Source: CAZSVI01 sp964610205
GTDB lineage: Bacteria; Bacillota; Clostridia; DSM-8532
Direction of reading: 5' to 3'
Length of the DNA: 30,558 nucleotides
Assembly: GCA_964610205.1 (NCBI GenBank)
Contig: CAZSVI010000033.1
Span: forward strand, 1 to 30,558
Shown: one piece after another, positions 16,491 to 24,240 of the stretch
How the letters are laid out: every line of letters starts with the position of its first letter
Numbering within the stretch: the stretch's first letter is position 1
Position numbers and translations under genes: made by a program
Notes under the pieces: model-generated
What the model saw: the letters and a program-made list of their open reading frames with translations, nothing else
Database searches by the model: none
What the model was told of the DNA's origin: nothing

Positions 16491-17420
16491 ATGCCATTAG
16501 TAACAACAAAGGAAATGTTTAAAAAGGCATATGAAGGCGGTTATGCCATCGGCGCTTTCAATGTAAACAATATGGAAATTGTTCAGGGGATCACCGAAGC
16601 CGCGAAGGAAGTAAATGCGCCATTAATCCTTCAGGTATCGGCGGGAGCGCGTAAATATGCCAACCATACGTATCTGATGAAATTAATTGAAGCAGCCATA
16701 CATGAAACAGGTCTTCCCATTGCGGTTCACCTCGACCACGGAGACACGTTCGAGTTGTGCAAATCATGTATTGACGGCGGTTTTACATCGGTTATGATTG
16801 ATGCTTCCCATCATCCCTTTGATGAAAATATCGCTATTACAAAACAGGTGGTTGATTACGCACATCCCCGTGGTGTGGTTGTTGAAGCCGAATTGGGCCG
16901 GCTGGCCGGTATTGAGGATGCCGTAAACGTATCCGCGGAAGACGCTGCCTTTACCGATCCGAAAGAGGTGGAAGAATTCGTTCGGCGCACAGGTGTGGAT
17001 TCATTAGCCATTGCCATAGGAACCAGTCATGGAGCATATAAATTTAAAGGCGATGCCAGGCTTCGTTTCGATATACTGGAAGAGGTTCAAAATAGGCTTC
17101 CCGGTTTTCCAATCGTACTGCACGGCGCTTCCTCGGTTATTCCGGAATACGTTGAAATCATCAACAAGTTTGGCGGACAAATGCCCGGCGCTAAGGGAGT
17201 ACCCGAAGAAATGCTCAGAAGAGCTGCATCAATGGCAGTTTGTAAAATCAACATCGACTCCGATCTGCGTCTTGCAATGACAGCGTTAATCCGTAAAACG
17301 TTTGCGGAAAACCCCGGGGAATTCGACCCGAGAAAATATCTCGGTCCTGCGAGAAGCGAAATCAAGAAACTGGTTATCAACAAGCTCAATAATGTTTTAG
17401 GCTGCGCAGGGAAGGCATAG
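16491..17420 (+). CDS. fba: Class II fructose-1,6-bisphosphate aldolase
   Basis: A zinc-dependent glycolytic aldolase interconverting fructose 1,6-bisphosphate with dihydroxyacetone phosphate and glyceraldehyde 3-phosphate. Seen: the N-terminus MPLVTTKEMFKKAYEGGYAI, the catalytic and zinc motif HLDHGD, VEAELGRLAGIED, the phosphate and zinc motif GTSHGAYKF, VLHGASS and NIDSDLRLAMT. Length (309 residues) is normal. The ATG at 16491 matches the usual family start; a GTG at 16482 has an equally good ribosome site and would add three residues. It is monocistronic, with a long repeat-bearing leader and a strong terminator at 17461-17505, as expected for a highly expressed gene. Confidence 0.96.
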   Translation: MPLVTTKEMFKKAYEGGYAIGAFNVNNMEIVQGITEAAKEVNAPLILQVSAGARKYANHTYLMKLIEAAIHETGLPIAVHLDHGDTFELCKSCIDGGFTSVMIDASHHPFDENIAITKQVVDYAHPRGVVVEAELGRLAGIEDAVNVSAEDAAFTDPKEVEEFVRRTGVDSLAIAIGTSHGAYKFKGDARLRFDILEEVQNRLPGFPIVLHGASSVIPEYVEIINKFGGQMPGAKGVPEEMLRRAASMAVCKINIDSDLRLAMTALIRKTFAENPGEFDPRKYLGPARSEIKKLVINKLNNVLGCAGKA

Positions 17421-17460
17421 GCAGTCAAATCATAATATATTTAGACTTTAAGAGATACAA

Positions 17461-17505
17461 TATAAATATAAAAGCGCTCAGTAATGCAGCGCTTTTATAT
17501 TTATA
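17461..17505. terminator. Terminator after fba
   Basis: A perfect 18-bp inverted repeat: arms 17461-17478 (TATAAATATAAAAGCGCT) and 17488-17505, with a 9-nt loop. The A-rich left arm and T-rich right arm let it work in both directions, so it may also stop transcripts arriving from the ABC operon on the other strand. Confidence 0.85.
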
Positions 17506-17512
17506 TTCTTTA

Positions 17513-17628
17513 GTGAACTCGTTCAGCTAAAACTGAGCATCAAGCGTTTTTACTTGTAAAATACGCCTATGAACTTCGGTTGAGGACTCTACCCAGAACT
17601 CTACCCCAACCGAAGCGGGAGTCTTAGA
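17513..17628 (-). repeat. Possible relic of an IS200/IS605-type right end
   Basis: Positions 17513-17538 match the arm of the inverted repeat at 7588-7621 with three differences. Next to them (17573-17615) a second stem can form between CTTCGGTTG and CAACCGAAG, read on the minus strand. A terminal imperfect hairpin preceded by a larger GGGTAGAG-containing hairpin is reminiscent of the right end and guide-RNA scaffold of TnpB-carrying elements. No transposase gene is present. It may now simply act as a terminator for the permease gene. The assignment is speculative. Confidence 0.25.
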
Positions 17629-17639
17629 AATCTAATCAA

Positions 17640-18812
17640 TCAGGCTTCTTCAATGGCAATCCGCTTCCTTTTCCCGACAACCAGGGCAATGATGAAGAAA
17701 GCTGCCGCAAAACCCAATTCAATAAGAATATAGTTAGCGACTTCGGTAAGATTTTGCCAGCTGAATTGAGTCAGTTCGGCGATTCTGTCATTGGCTTTTA
17801 CATACCAGTAGGTTGGCAGAAAGCCGGCAATCCTGAGCACGCTTTCACTTAAAAGGACCTGAGGCACAAACACACCGCTGATAAAGCAGGAACCAATGGT
17901 AACAACATTGGCCAAAGCGGTAATTGCTTCACGCCCTTTCACAAGATTTCCAATTAAAAAACTTATTCCGGAAGCGCACAAGGCAAAAGCAAAGGAATTA
18001 ATGATAAAATAACGGGTGCTGGCGGCCGGTATATTTTTGTGGCTGAACAGCAGGCAAAACAGTACCAGTATAATCCAGCTGACCAATGTGAAGAGTGTAT
18101 TCGCCAGGATAAACTGAAGATTCATCCTTCCCGCTTCAATAGGCGCGCACGCGTTCCTGCGCTTGATGTCCAAATTGTTAAAAGTAAGCATAACGGATGA
18201 TATGCCAAGAATGACAACAAGCAAAAAGGAGTAGGGCAGATAATTGAAATAATACTTCATATTGTTCTGGTTGCCGGAATTATCTTCAGCGGTTTTAATG
18301 TCAACCATTGTGTTCTTTGACAGGTCATCCGCGATAAGGGTTTTCAGTATCTCCAAGTCCTTATCCGGTACATGATTGACGTATAACCTTGCTATATTAA
18401 GGTATTGTTCAATCCTCATATCAACATAAACGTTATAAAATGAACCGGGAACGGAGGTCGTATCCAATACAGGTTTATCACCGTTCATGAAGCTTTCGGT
18501 AAAACCGGCGGGTATTCTGAGGATATAGCTGATCTTTCCGAAAAACAGCGCGTCCTGCAAGCTGTTGGTTTCAGGTTCAATATCCTCAAAGTTCGCGATT
18601 TTAGATAGCTCCTCCCGTAATCCCTCTACAAGCGGTGTTTGCTCACCGGCAATCAGAACAATATTGGTTTTTGTCTCTGAAAAGCCTGTCTGTTGGCTGG
18701 AAGCCGTCATATTTGCCATTATAAGAGATACCATTATAAAAACACCGAAGTAGATAATCAACATGGGTATATTCTTTTTGAAAATTTTCAGGCATAAACT
18801 AAATACTGGCAT
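17640..18812 (-). CDS. ABC-2 type exporter permease (second permease)
   Basis: A 390-residue membrane protein with the ABC2_membrane_3 layout: one N-terminal helix (NIPMLIIYFGVFIMVSLIMAN), a large outside domain of ~150 residues, then five or so helices (for example YSFLLVVILGISSVMLTF, FALCASGISFLIGNLV, LANVVTIGSCFISGVFVP). It ends in a basic tail. The ATG at 18812 lies 7 nt after AGGAGG and overlaps the preceding permease by 14 nt, so the pair is co-translated and probably forms a heterodimer. The substrate is unknown; LnrN/YfiN-type permeases export polyene-like antibiotics and related amphiphiles. Confidence 0.85.
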   Translation of the reverse strand: MPVFSLCLKIFKKNIPMLIIYFGVFIMVSLIMANMTASSQQTGFSETKTNIVLIAGEQTPLVEGLREELSKIANFEDIEPETNSLQDALFFGKISYILRIPAGFTESFMNGDKPVLDTTSVPGSFYNVYVDMRIEQYLNIARLYVNHVPDKDLEILKTLIADDLSKNTMVDIKTAEDNSGNQNNMKYYFNYLPYSFLLVVILGISSVMLTFNNLDIKRRNACAPIEAGRMNLQFILANTLFTLVSWIILVLFCLLFSHKNIPAASTRYFIINSFAFALCASGISFLIGNLVKGREAITALANVVTIGSCFISGVFVPQVLLSESVLRIAGFLPTYWYVKANDRIAELTQFSWQNLTEVANYILIELGFAAAFFIIALVVGKRKRIAIEEA

Positions 18813-19935
18813 ATTTCCGCCTCCTTATAATCATGTATGTTGACAGGCAAAAGATCAGTGAAAATACAAGCAATCCAATCATATTACCGGCATAGCGCGT
18901 ATAGGTGTCATAGTAATACAGGGCATAAAACGCGTCGGTTAATAGATTGACCGGGTTAATTATTGATAAAACCGGAACCTTTGTTGCGATAATATACTTC
19001 ACATCTCCAAACATCATTCCCGAAAGGAATGCGCCCGCCATAGAAACACTTAATATGACAGCTGTCTTCACACCCTCTTTGCCCTTGACCAGTGCCGAAA
19101 TAAAAGCGCCAAAGGATATACCGATAATCGTTCCGGCGAATATAGTCAACAAAACAAGACCCAGTCTTGAACCGAAATCTATAGAAAGTACAAAAATAAG
19201 ATAGGCCATAAGAACCAGCAATTCTGAAAACTGAATCAACACAGCAGCCGAAGTGCTGTACAGAAAAGCTTTCAGTTTATGGACCGGTGCAATATTCACC
19301 CTTGCCGCACGGTCGGATATATTTGCCTGAATTTTATTAATCTCCTCCACGCCAAAGAAGCCGCCATACAAACATGTCATTGCAATGAGGGAATAGAAAT
19401 AATTCAGGATAAAATCCAGTTTGGCGCTGCTTGCCGGTACTTCCCGGGTATAAACCACCCGGTTCCGTAAATCGGCCGACATGGCAGCCAAAGCGCCGGG
19501 GTTTTCAGATAAGATTCTGCTGATGGTGGAAGCCATCTGATTGTATTGATCGAGAAAGGATTTTATGATGCTCTGACTTATGCCGGAATTATTTACGATT
19601 AGCCTCATTTCATTTCCGGTGAGGATATATCCTGCAATGTCCCCTCCGGCCAGGAGCTCTGCCGCTTTAGCTTCATCGGTAACATGCAGGTTAAAGAGTC
19701 TATCATCCCCTGTTGAGAGTTCTTCCATAGTTGATTGAAAATCTGTGTGGTAACGGTAATTTGCATCATCGACCACGGCTACATCTATAACCCGGAAGGT
19801 TTGCTGCTCGCTCAGTCCGCTGAAGGCCATTTTGAAAAAGCTTGCCAGCAGAATTGGGAAAAGCAGAGTCCAAAAGATCATTGATTTGTCTCGCATCAGC
19901 ATTTTAAGGCGATACGTAAAAATATGTCCAAACAT
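18799..19935 (-). CDS. ABC-2 type exporter permease (first permease)
   Basis: A 378-residue paralogue of the following gene with the same topology: an N-terminal helix (SMIFWTLLFPILLASFFKMAF), a long extracytoplasmic segment, then a cluster of helices (YFYSLIAMTCLYGGFFGVE, LLVLMAYLIFVLSIDF, VLLTIFAGTIIGISFGAFIS, ending MIGLLVFSLIFCLSTYMI) and an Arg/Lys tail. The ribosome site AGGAGG precedes the ATG by 8 nt. It starts 12 nt after the ATPase stop, so the operon order is ATPase, permease, permease, as in LnrLMN. Confidence 0.87.
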   Translation of the reverse strand: MFGHIFTYRLKMLMRDKSMIFWTLLFPILLASFFKMAFSGLSEQQTFRVIDVAVVDDANYRYHTDFQSTMEELSTGDDRLFNLHVTDEAKAAELLAGGDIAGYILTGNEMRLIVNNSGISQSIIKSFLDQYNQMASTISRILSENPGALAAMSADLRNRVVYTREVPASSAKLDFILNYFYSLIAMTCLYGGFFGVEEINKIQANISDRAARVNIAPVHKLKAFLYSTSAAVLIQFSELLVLMAYLIFVLSIDFGSRLGLVLLTIFAGTIIGISFGAFISALVKGKEGVKTAVILSVSMAGAFLSGMMFGDVKYIIATKVPVLSIINPVNLLTDAFYALYYYDTYTRYAGNMIGLLVFSLIFCLSTYMIIRRRKYASI

Positions 19936-19947
19936 GCGTTTCCCCTC

Positions 19948-20880
19948 CTAATCCCTTAGTTCTTTTCCGGTAATTTCGAGAAAAACATCATTCAGCGTCG
20001 GAAGTTCCGAATAAATTTTGTCAAAGCTTATGGATTGGTTTTTGATAAACTCCAGAATCCTCTCAAGGTTGTTTCTGCCTTTATGGGTTTTTATTACAAG
20101 GAGATTATCCGATAAGTCAACCGAAACCAAATTGGGCAGATTTTTCAGAGAAGCAATCTGCTCCTTGTTGATACCATACACCTCCACTGTAATTTTTTCA
20201 CCAAGCGTAATCATATTTTTCAGCTCTTCCTTTGTACCCGAAGCAATGACCCGGCCGTTGTCAAGAATCATAATCCGTGAGCATATCTTTTCAACCTCCT
20301 CCATGTAATGTGAGGTATATATTACCGTTACACCCTGTCTGTTCAACTCGACAATCCCCTCCAGTATTTTGTTTCGGCTTTGGGGATCAACGGCAACTGT
20401 TGGTTCGTCAAGAATAATAAGCTTCGGTTTATGAGCGATACCGCAGGCGATATTGAGTCGTCTCAGCAGGCCTCCGCTTAGCTTCTTCGGATAAAATTTC
20501 ACAAAATCATTCAAGCCTACAAAATCGATGGCCTCACGGACCAGCTGCTTTCTTTGTACCTTGTCTGTAATATACAGTCCGCAAAAATAGTCGATATTCT
20601 CATAAACAGTCAATTCATCAAATACCGCGACATTCTGCATGACAATTCCAATATCCTTTTTAATATGATAGGCATCCGGTGTCATTGGCTTGCCGAATAT
20701 GGCTATTTCACCCTTATCATATTTTAAAAGTGACAGAATGCAGTTGATGGCCGTTGTTTTTCCGGATCCGTTAGGACCAAGCAGTCCGAAAATCTCTCCC
20801 CTATTTACATCCAGATTAAGATGGTCCAGCGCGACGAGGTCTCCATAACGCTTTACCAGATTGTTTACTTTTACAACCAT
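19948..20880 (-). CDS. ABC exporter ATPase (LnrL/YfiL-like)
   Basis: A 310-residue nucleotide-binding subunit. Walker A GPNGSGKT (about 35-42), Q-loop IGIVMQN, an unusual signature LSGGLLRR (the usual Gln is Leu), Walker B LIILDEPTVAVD, and the switch His in YTSHYMEEVE. A ~80-residue C-terminal domain (DUF4162-like, from EKITVEVYGINK on) is typical of drug and lantibiotic exporters. The ATG at 20880 follows GGAGG at 8 nt. The leader carries copy C of the dispersed repeat. The divergent neighbour is a sensor kinase, so control by that two-component pair is likely, but this is inferred from gene order only. Confidence 0.92.
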   Translation of the reverse strand: MVVKVNNLVKRYGDLVALDHLNLDVNRGEIFGLLGPNGSGKTTAINCILSLLKYDKGEIAIFGKPMTPDAYHIKKDIGIVMQNVAVFDELTVYENIDYFCGLYITDKVQRKQLVREAIDFVGLNDFVKFYPKKLSGGLLRRLNIACGIAHKPKLIILDEPTVAVDPQSRNKILEGIVELNRQGVTVIYTSHYMEEVEKICSRIMILDNGRVIASGTKEELKNMITLGEKITVEVYGINKEQIASLKNLPNLVSVDLSDNLLVIKTHKGRNNLERILEFIKNQSISFDKIYSELPTLNDVFLEITGKELRD

Positions 20881-21258
20881 TTATTTCTCCTCCAATCCAT
20901 TTATTCAATGAGCACTTGCGCAAATGCGTTTCATAACGCGGATGCTAAGCGCTGCCTTGTACCCGAAGCCTGAATCTGAATACTATTCTACACTTTATTC
21001 TCATTGCATGGCAGTGACTGAGATCAGTTTCTATTGTGACAAATGTCATTCCTTAACGATTGTTTTACAAATAATATAGTGATAAACTGATACGTAAGCG
21101 AACCAGTGTTTTGTAACACTTAATTCTTTTATATACATTCAAAGTGATACAAATACACTTCCCTGATTGATATGGTCTGAATACCTCAGTTTTAGCTGTT
21201 ACAGGCAACCAATGATTTGGGGTGAAAAATTAAAGTAAACGCAGCGGGAGGTGATACC
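20881..21258. other. Divergent control region between ABC exporter and sensor kinase
   Basis: 378 nt without a gene. From the exporter side it holds the leader repeat (20903-20960) and a weak minus-strand -10 (TAGAAT) near 20980-20990. From the kinase side it is AT-rich (21050-21180), with a short hairpin AGTGTT/AACACT near 21105-21120 but no promoter I can call with confidence. The last 20 nt include a sequence that recurs at 23969-23988. Confidence 0.5.
20903..20960 (-). repeat. Dispersed leader repeat, copy C (upstream of the ABC operon)
   Basis: Read on the minus strand it runs from GCAGCGCTTAGC to GCAAGTGCTCATTGAAT, and its last ~50 nt align with copy B. GCGCTT pairs with AAGTGC and an inner GCGTT pairs with AACGC around ATGA. 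It ends 22 nt before the ATPase start, just upstream of GGAGG, the same placement and orientation as in the other two copies. Confidence 0.65.
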
Positions 21259-22341
21259 ATGCGGCAGACGGATGTCCCCGACAGGGTTATTCTGTTCCTT
21301 TGCTGCGGCATATTCAGTCTGATGCGCCATTCCGGGGAACTTAACATTGTACCTGTTATAATTGCGGCAATCGCTTTGGGGTTAATCAGTTTTTTTGATA
21401 TGAAAAAAAACCGTATCCTCATAGGCGCTTTATATACGCTGCTTTGCTTTTTTTATCCTCCTTTGTGCTTTTTTCTGCCCGTTATAATGTATGGATACTT
21501 TGAAAAGCAGTATAAATATCTGTTTTTATCTGGATTAATCCCTCTACTTGCAGTTTCTGAAATAGCAGGTGAAGATCGGCTTTTGATTCTGATTTTGGCA
21601 ATAATCTCGGTTCTATTGAAATATAAAGCAATATATTTCGTACATTTACGGGAAAAATACCTGGCTCAGACCGATACGATGAGAGAAATGTCTATTCGCC
21701 TGCAAAAACAGAATCAAAATTTATTAAAAAAGCAGGATGATGAAATCAGGCTGGCTACCCTTAACGAACGGAACCGAATCGCAAGAGAAATCCACGACAA
21801 TGTGGGACACCAGCTTTCCAGCGCCTTGCTCCAGGTAGGTGCTTTGTTTACAGTCAATAAGGAAATACCGGTCCTGCTTTCAATTAAAGATACGTTAAAT
21901 ATGGCAATGGACAGTATACGAAATAGTGTCCATAATCTATACGATTCTTCCATTGACCTTGATGCGCAGCTTAAAGCACTGGCTGCGGATTTTACATTTT
22001 GCGATATCGACTTGAACCTGAACTTTGAAACAAACCCGGAACCTGTGGTGAAGTATGCCCTCATAGCCATTGTTAAGGAAGCGTTTGCCAATATAATGAA
22101 GCATTCCGATGCCACCCGTGTATGTCTCTCTTTTATTGAGCATCCCGGTTTTTTTCAGTTGATTGTTTCAGACAATGGCAATGTTTTAAATTATCATATG
22201 GAAAATGGAATAGGGTTAAGGAACATAACACAAAGGGTAGAAGCCCTGAAAGGGAATTGTCTGATACGTGTAAAAAACGGATTTGAACTGTTTATCACAA
22301 TCCCCAGAGAGACCAAATATGAATTGTCAAGCCCAAAATGA
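21259..22341 (+). CDS. NarL/DesK-type sensor histidine kinase (LnrJ-like)
   Basis: A 360-residue membrane kinase. The N-terminal ~125 residues hold about four to five membrane helices with almost no outside loop, as in kinases that sense within the membrane. A coiled region (135-165) leads to the HisKA_3 dimerisation helix RNRIAREIHDNVGHQLSSAL with phospho-acceptor His179. The ATPase domain has VKEAFANIMKHSDA (N box, 272-285), DNG (305-307) and GIGLRN (317-322). The ATG follows GGGAGG at 7 nt. Its natural partner is the LuxR-type regulator at 24241, but an unrelated gene on the other strand separates them. The regulated target is probably the adjacent divergent ABC exporter. Confidence 0.9.
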   Translation: MRQTDVPDRVILFLCCGIFSLMRHSGELNIVPVIIAAIALGLISFFDMKKNRILIGALYTLLCFFYPPLCFFLPVIMYGYFEKQYKYLFLSGLIPLLAVSEIAGEDRLLILILAIISVLLKYKAIYFVHLREKYLAQTDTMREMSIRLQKQNQNLLKKQDDEIRLATLNERNRIAREIHDNVGHQLSSALLQVGALFTVNKEIPVLLSIKDTLNMAMDSIRNSVHNLYDSSIDLDAQLKALAADFTFCDIDLNLNFETNPEPVVKYALIAIVKEAFANIMKHSDATRVCLSFIEHPGFFQLIVSDNGNVLNYHMENGIGLRNITQRVEALKGNCLIRVKNGFELFITIPRETKYELSSPK

Positions 22342-22512
22342 TACTTTGGGATAAGAAAATTTGACAAAAGGAAAATGGGTATACAAAAATGAGCCGTTCC
22401 GCTTGACGCGTCATACAGAAAATAACGGGGATTCTCTATGCTGTTGCTTCCCGGAATGCACATATGAAGCAAGACCTTCGGGATGACTGAGTGGCTGGCG
22501 CAATGAGTTGAA

Positions 22513-23598
22513 TCAAATCTGAAAATACCTGTTGAAGTCAAGGCCGTGCTTTTCACCAATCATCTTTAATTCTGCCAGCGTTTTTTCGTTTACCGGTATT
22601 CCGGTTTTCAGCTTTTCTCTTTCGGATTCCGTTTCCAACTCACCATGAGTGTAAATACGACTCTGGCCGTCTGCTTTGGGGCTTTCACGAAGCTCCTGCA
22701 AAAGCGTTGACATCCGCTTTTTGATTTCCTTTTTATCCCCGAAAATACCATAGTCAATTGCCCAGATACAGAAGGAAGTGTCGGCATTCCCGCTTTTTTT
22801 AACATGGGGGGATGTTGTTCCTCCGGCAAAAACGGAGGTGAACATCTCAACGATAATGCCCAGGCCATATCCCTTGTGGGAACCGGTGCCGATCTCACAG
22901 CCACCCAGCGGGAAAATACCGCCCCCGAGTTTTCCGATAATGTTATTCAGTACCCGGGTTGCATCATCGCAGTCCCTGCCGTTTTCATCCGCAACCCAGC
23001 CGGCGGGAAGGGGAAGCCCTTTTTTCTTGTATACTTCAAGCTTTCCGCGGGTAATTACCGTCGTAGCCGCGTCATACCAGAAATCAACCGGATCGGCAGG
23101 CATACAGACCGCAATTGGACTGGTTCCCAGCATGGCCTTCTTCCCATATGTAGGAATTGCGATTGCTTCGGTATTTGTCATAGAAATGCCCACCATGTCG
23201 GCTTTTGCCGCCATCATAGTATAATATCCCGCGATACCGTAATGGTTGGAACCTCTTACACAAACAGCGCCAAACCCATGTTTCCCGGCCATGTCAATGG
23301 CCATGTTCATTCCCTTTTTCGCAATCACCTGTCCCATTGACCGGGGCGCGTCCATAACCACGGAAACGGGGCTCCGAAAAACGATTTCAGGCTTTATATC
23401 CGGAAGGATGGAGCCTTCGTCAATCGCCATATGATACCGTATCAAGCGTTGAATTCCATGTGATTCGATTCCGTACAGATCCGCCAAAAGGAGGACATCT
23501 ACGATATCGGCGCTGTCCTGTGCCGAAAACCCCTTCTTTTGAAAAACATCCTCACAATACTTTCTGGTCGTGTTTACATCCAGATTTAAATAACCCAT
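22513..23598 (-). CDS. Malate/L-lactate dehydrogenase family (Ldh2) oxidoreductase
   Basis: A 361-residue NAD(P)-dependent 2-hydroxyacid dehydrogenase of the Ldh2/ComC/YlbC group, which uses a fold different from classical LDH. Visible family features: DVLLLADLYGIESHGIQRL (with the conserved SHG), GFGAVCVRGSNHYGIAGYY, TNTEAIAIPTYG, MLGTSPIAVCMP, the DAATT...RGK segment, and GSHKGYGLGIIVEMF. The substrate could be malate, lactate, ureidoglycolate or a sugar-derived acid; sequence alone does not decide. The ATG at 23598 follows GGGAGGAC at 7 nt; the frame upstream to 23652 is leader. It has a perfect promoter, a ~300-nt leader, and sits inside a two-component gene pair on the opposite strand. 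Confidence 0.88.
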   Translation of the reverse strand: MGYLNLDVNTTRKYCEDVFQKKGFSAQDSADIVDVLLLADLYGIESHGIQRLIRYHMAIDEGSILPDIKPEIVFRSPVSVVMDAPRSMGQVIAKKGMNMAIDMAGKHGFGAVCVRGSNHYGIAGYYTMMAAKADMVGISMTNTEAIAIPTYGKKAMLGTSPIAVCMPADPVDFWYDAATTVITRGKLEVYKKKGLPLPAGWVADENGRDCDDATRVLNNIIGKLGGGIFPLGGCEIGTGSHKGYGLGIIVEMFTSVFAGGTTSPHVKKSGNADTSFCIWAIDYGIFGDKKEIKKRMSTLLQELRESPKADGQSRIYTHGELETESEREKLKTGIPVNEKTLAELKMIGEKHGLDFNRYFQI

Positions 23599-23905
23599 TG
23601 TCGCAGTCCTCCCTGTTTTTATAACAACGGAAGCAATTGCTTGCAATTGCAATACACCGTTATATCGAGGCGGGAGATATGCTCACCGCCTGTTTAAGAT
23701 AATTGGTACCCGCCATCCATAGAGATGGGGCGGGGACTCATCTTTGTTCCTCGTTATAACGAGGCCTGAAAAGATTTTAATGCAGCTTTCCTTACGGGTC
23801 AACCTCTTCCCTCGTTGGAATGGTGCATGGTCATTGTCTGACCGATGATTTCCGTTGCCTTAAAATACGCTATGATCTATGCTTGAAGAATGTATGTAAC
23901 CATAT
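23599..23905 (-). promoter_or_regulatory. Long structured leader of the dehydrogenase gene
   Basis: About 300 nt of untranslated RNA are implied by the promoter at 23912-23940. Minus-strand elements in order: GGTCA/TGACC; the palindrome CCTCGTTATAACGAGG (23749-23764); a GGCGG/CCGCC stem near 23669-23691; and, just before the ribosome site, a stem closed by AACGG/CCGTT around two GCAATTGC blocks (23625-23660). I matched it to no riboswitch class by eye (T-box, lysine, M-box and ZTP cores were looked for). It could be a riboswitch, an attenuator or a protein-binding leader. Confidence 0.5.
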
Positions 23906-23916
23906 AGTTATATTAT
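23897..23916. promoter_or_regulatory. Shared operator-like element, copy 2 (dehydrogenase)
   Basis: The plus strand reads TAACCATATAGTTATATTAT, differing from 5414-5433 at one base. It overlaps the -10 box and the start point of the dehydrogenase promoter. Confidence 0.45.
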
Positions 23917-23940
23917 AACCGAAAATAAACCGGCTGTCAA
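23912..23940 (-). promoter_or_regulatory. Consensus sigma-A promoter of the dehydrogenase
   Basis: On the minus strand a perfect TTGACA (23935-23940), exactly 17 nt, and a perfect TATAAT (23912-23917). Such a consensus promoter should be strong, which makes the following leader and the shared operator-like element natural control points. Confidence 0.75.
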
Positions 23941-23968
23941 TTTAGGTTACTATTCAGAGTTATAAATG

Positions 23969-24240
23969 AAGTAAACGCAGCGGGTGGTTCGAATGCTTTA
24001 TCGGATTAAGACAATGCTGGTGCGCTCCGGTACTGGGGTTATTCTTCCTGGGGGAGCGTTCCAGTGGGTACGCTCCTTTGCAGAAGCAGTTAACCTGTTG
24101 ATTTGAAAGCCAATTAGGATTATAATAAAGTCGCTGCACTCCTTCAGTTTTCAAAAATTCGATAAACACCATGAAGTGAGCGTAAATATTTGAAAGGAAT
24201 GTATGAGTTTGTTGTCTGCTATATCATACAAGGTTATAAA
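23969..24240. other. Gap before the response regulator, with a repeated 20-mer and a hairpin
   Basis: No gene. It opens with AAGTAAACGCAGCGGGTGGT (23969-23988), which matches 21233-21252 before the kinase with one difference. A GGAGCGT/ACGCTCC stem can form at about 24051-24076. The frame from TTG 24190 is in phase with the regulator but is probably leader. The rest shows nothing I can name and may be debris of an inserted element. Confidence 0.4.

Noticed and set aside
23599..23905. T-box riboswitch in the dehydrogenase leader, suggested by a GGCGGGTACC string
   Set aside because: The T-box core (GGTGGNACCGCG) and a stem I specifier loop were not found, and the downstream gene is not tRNA-related.
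23960..24172. 70-residue minus-strand frame before the response regulator
   Set aside because: It has no ribosome site or domain, and its composition looks random; the region is better described as a gap with repeat debris.
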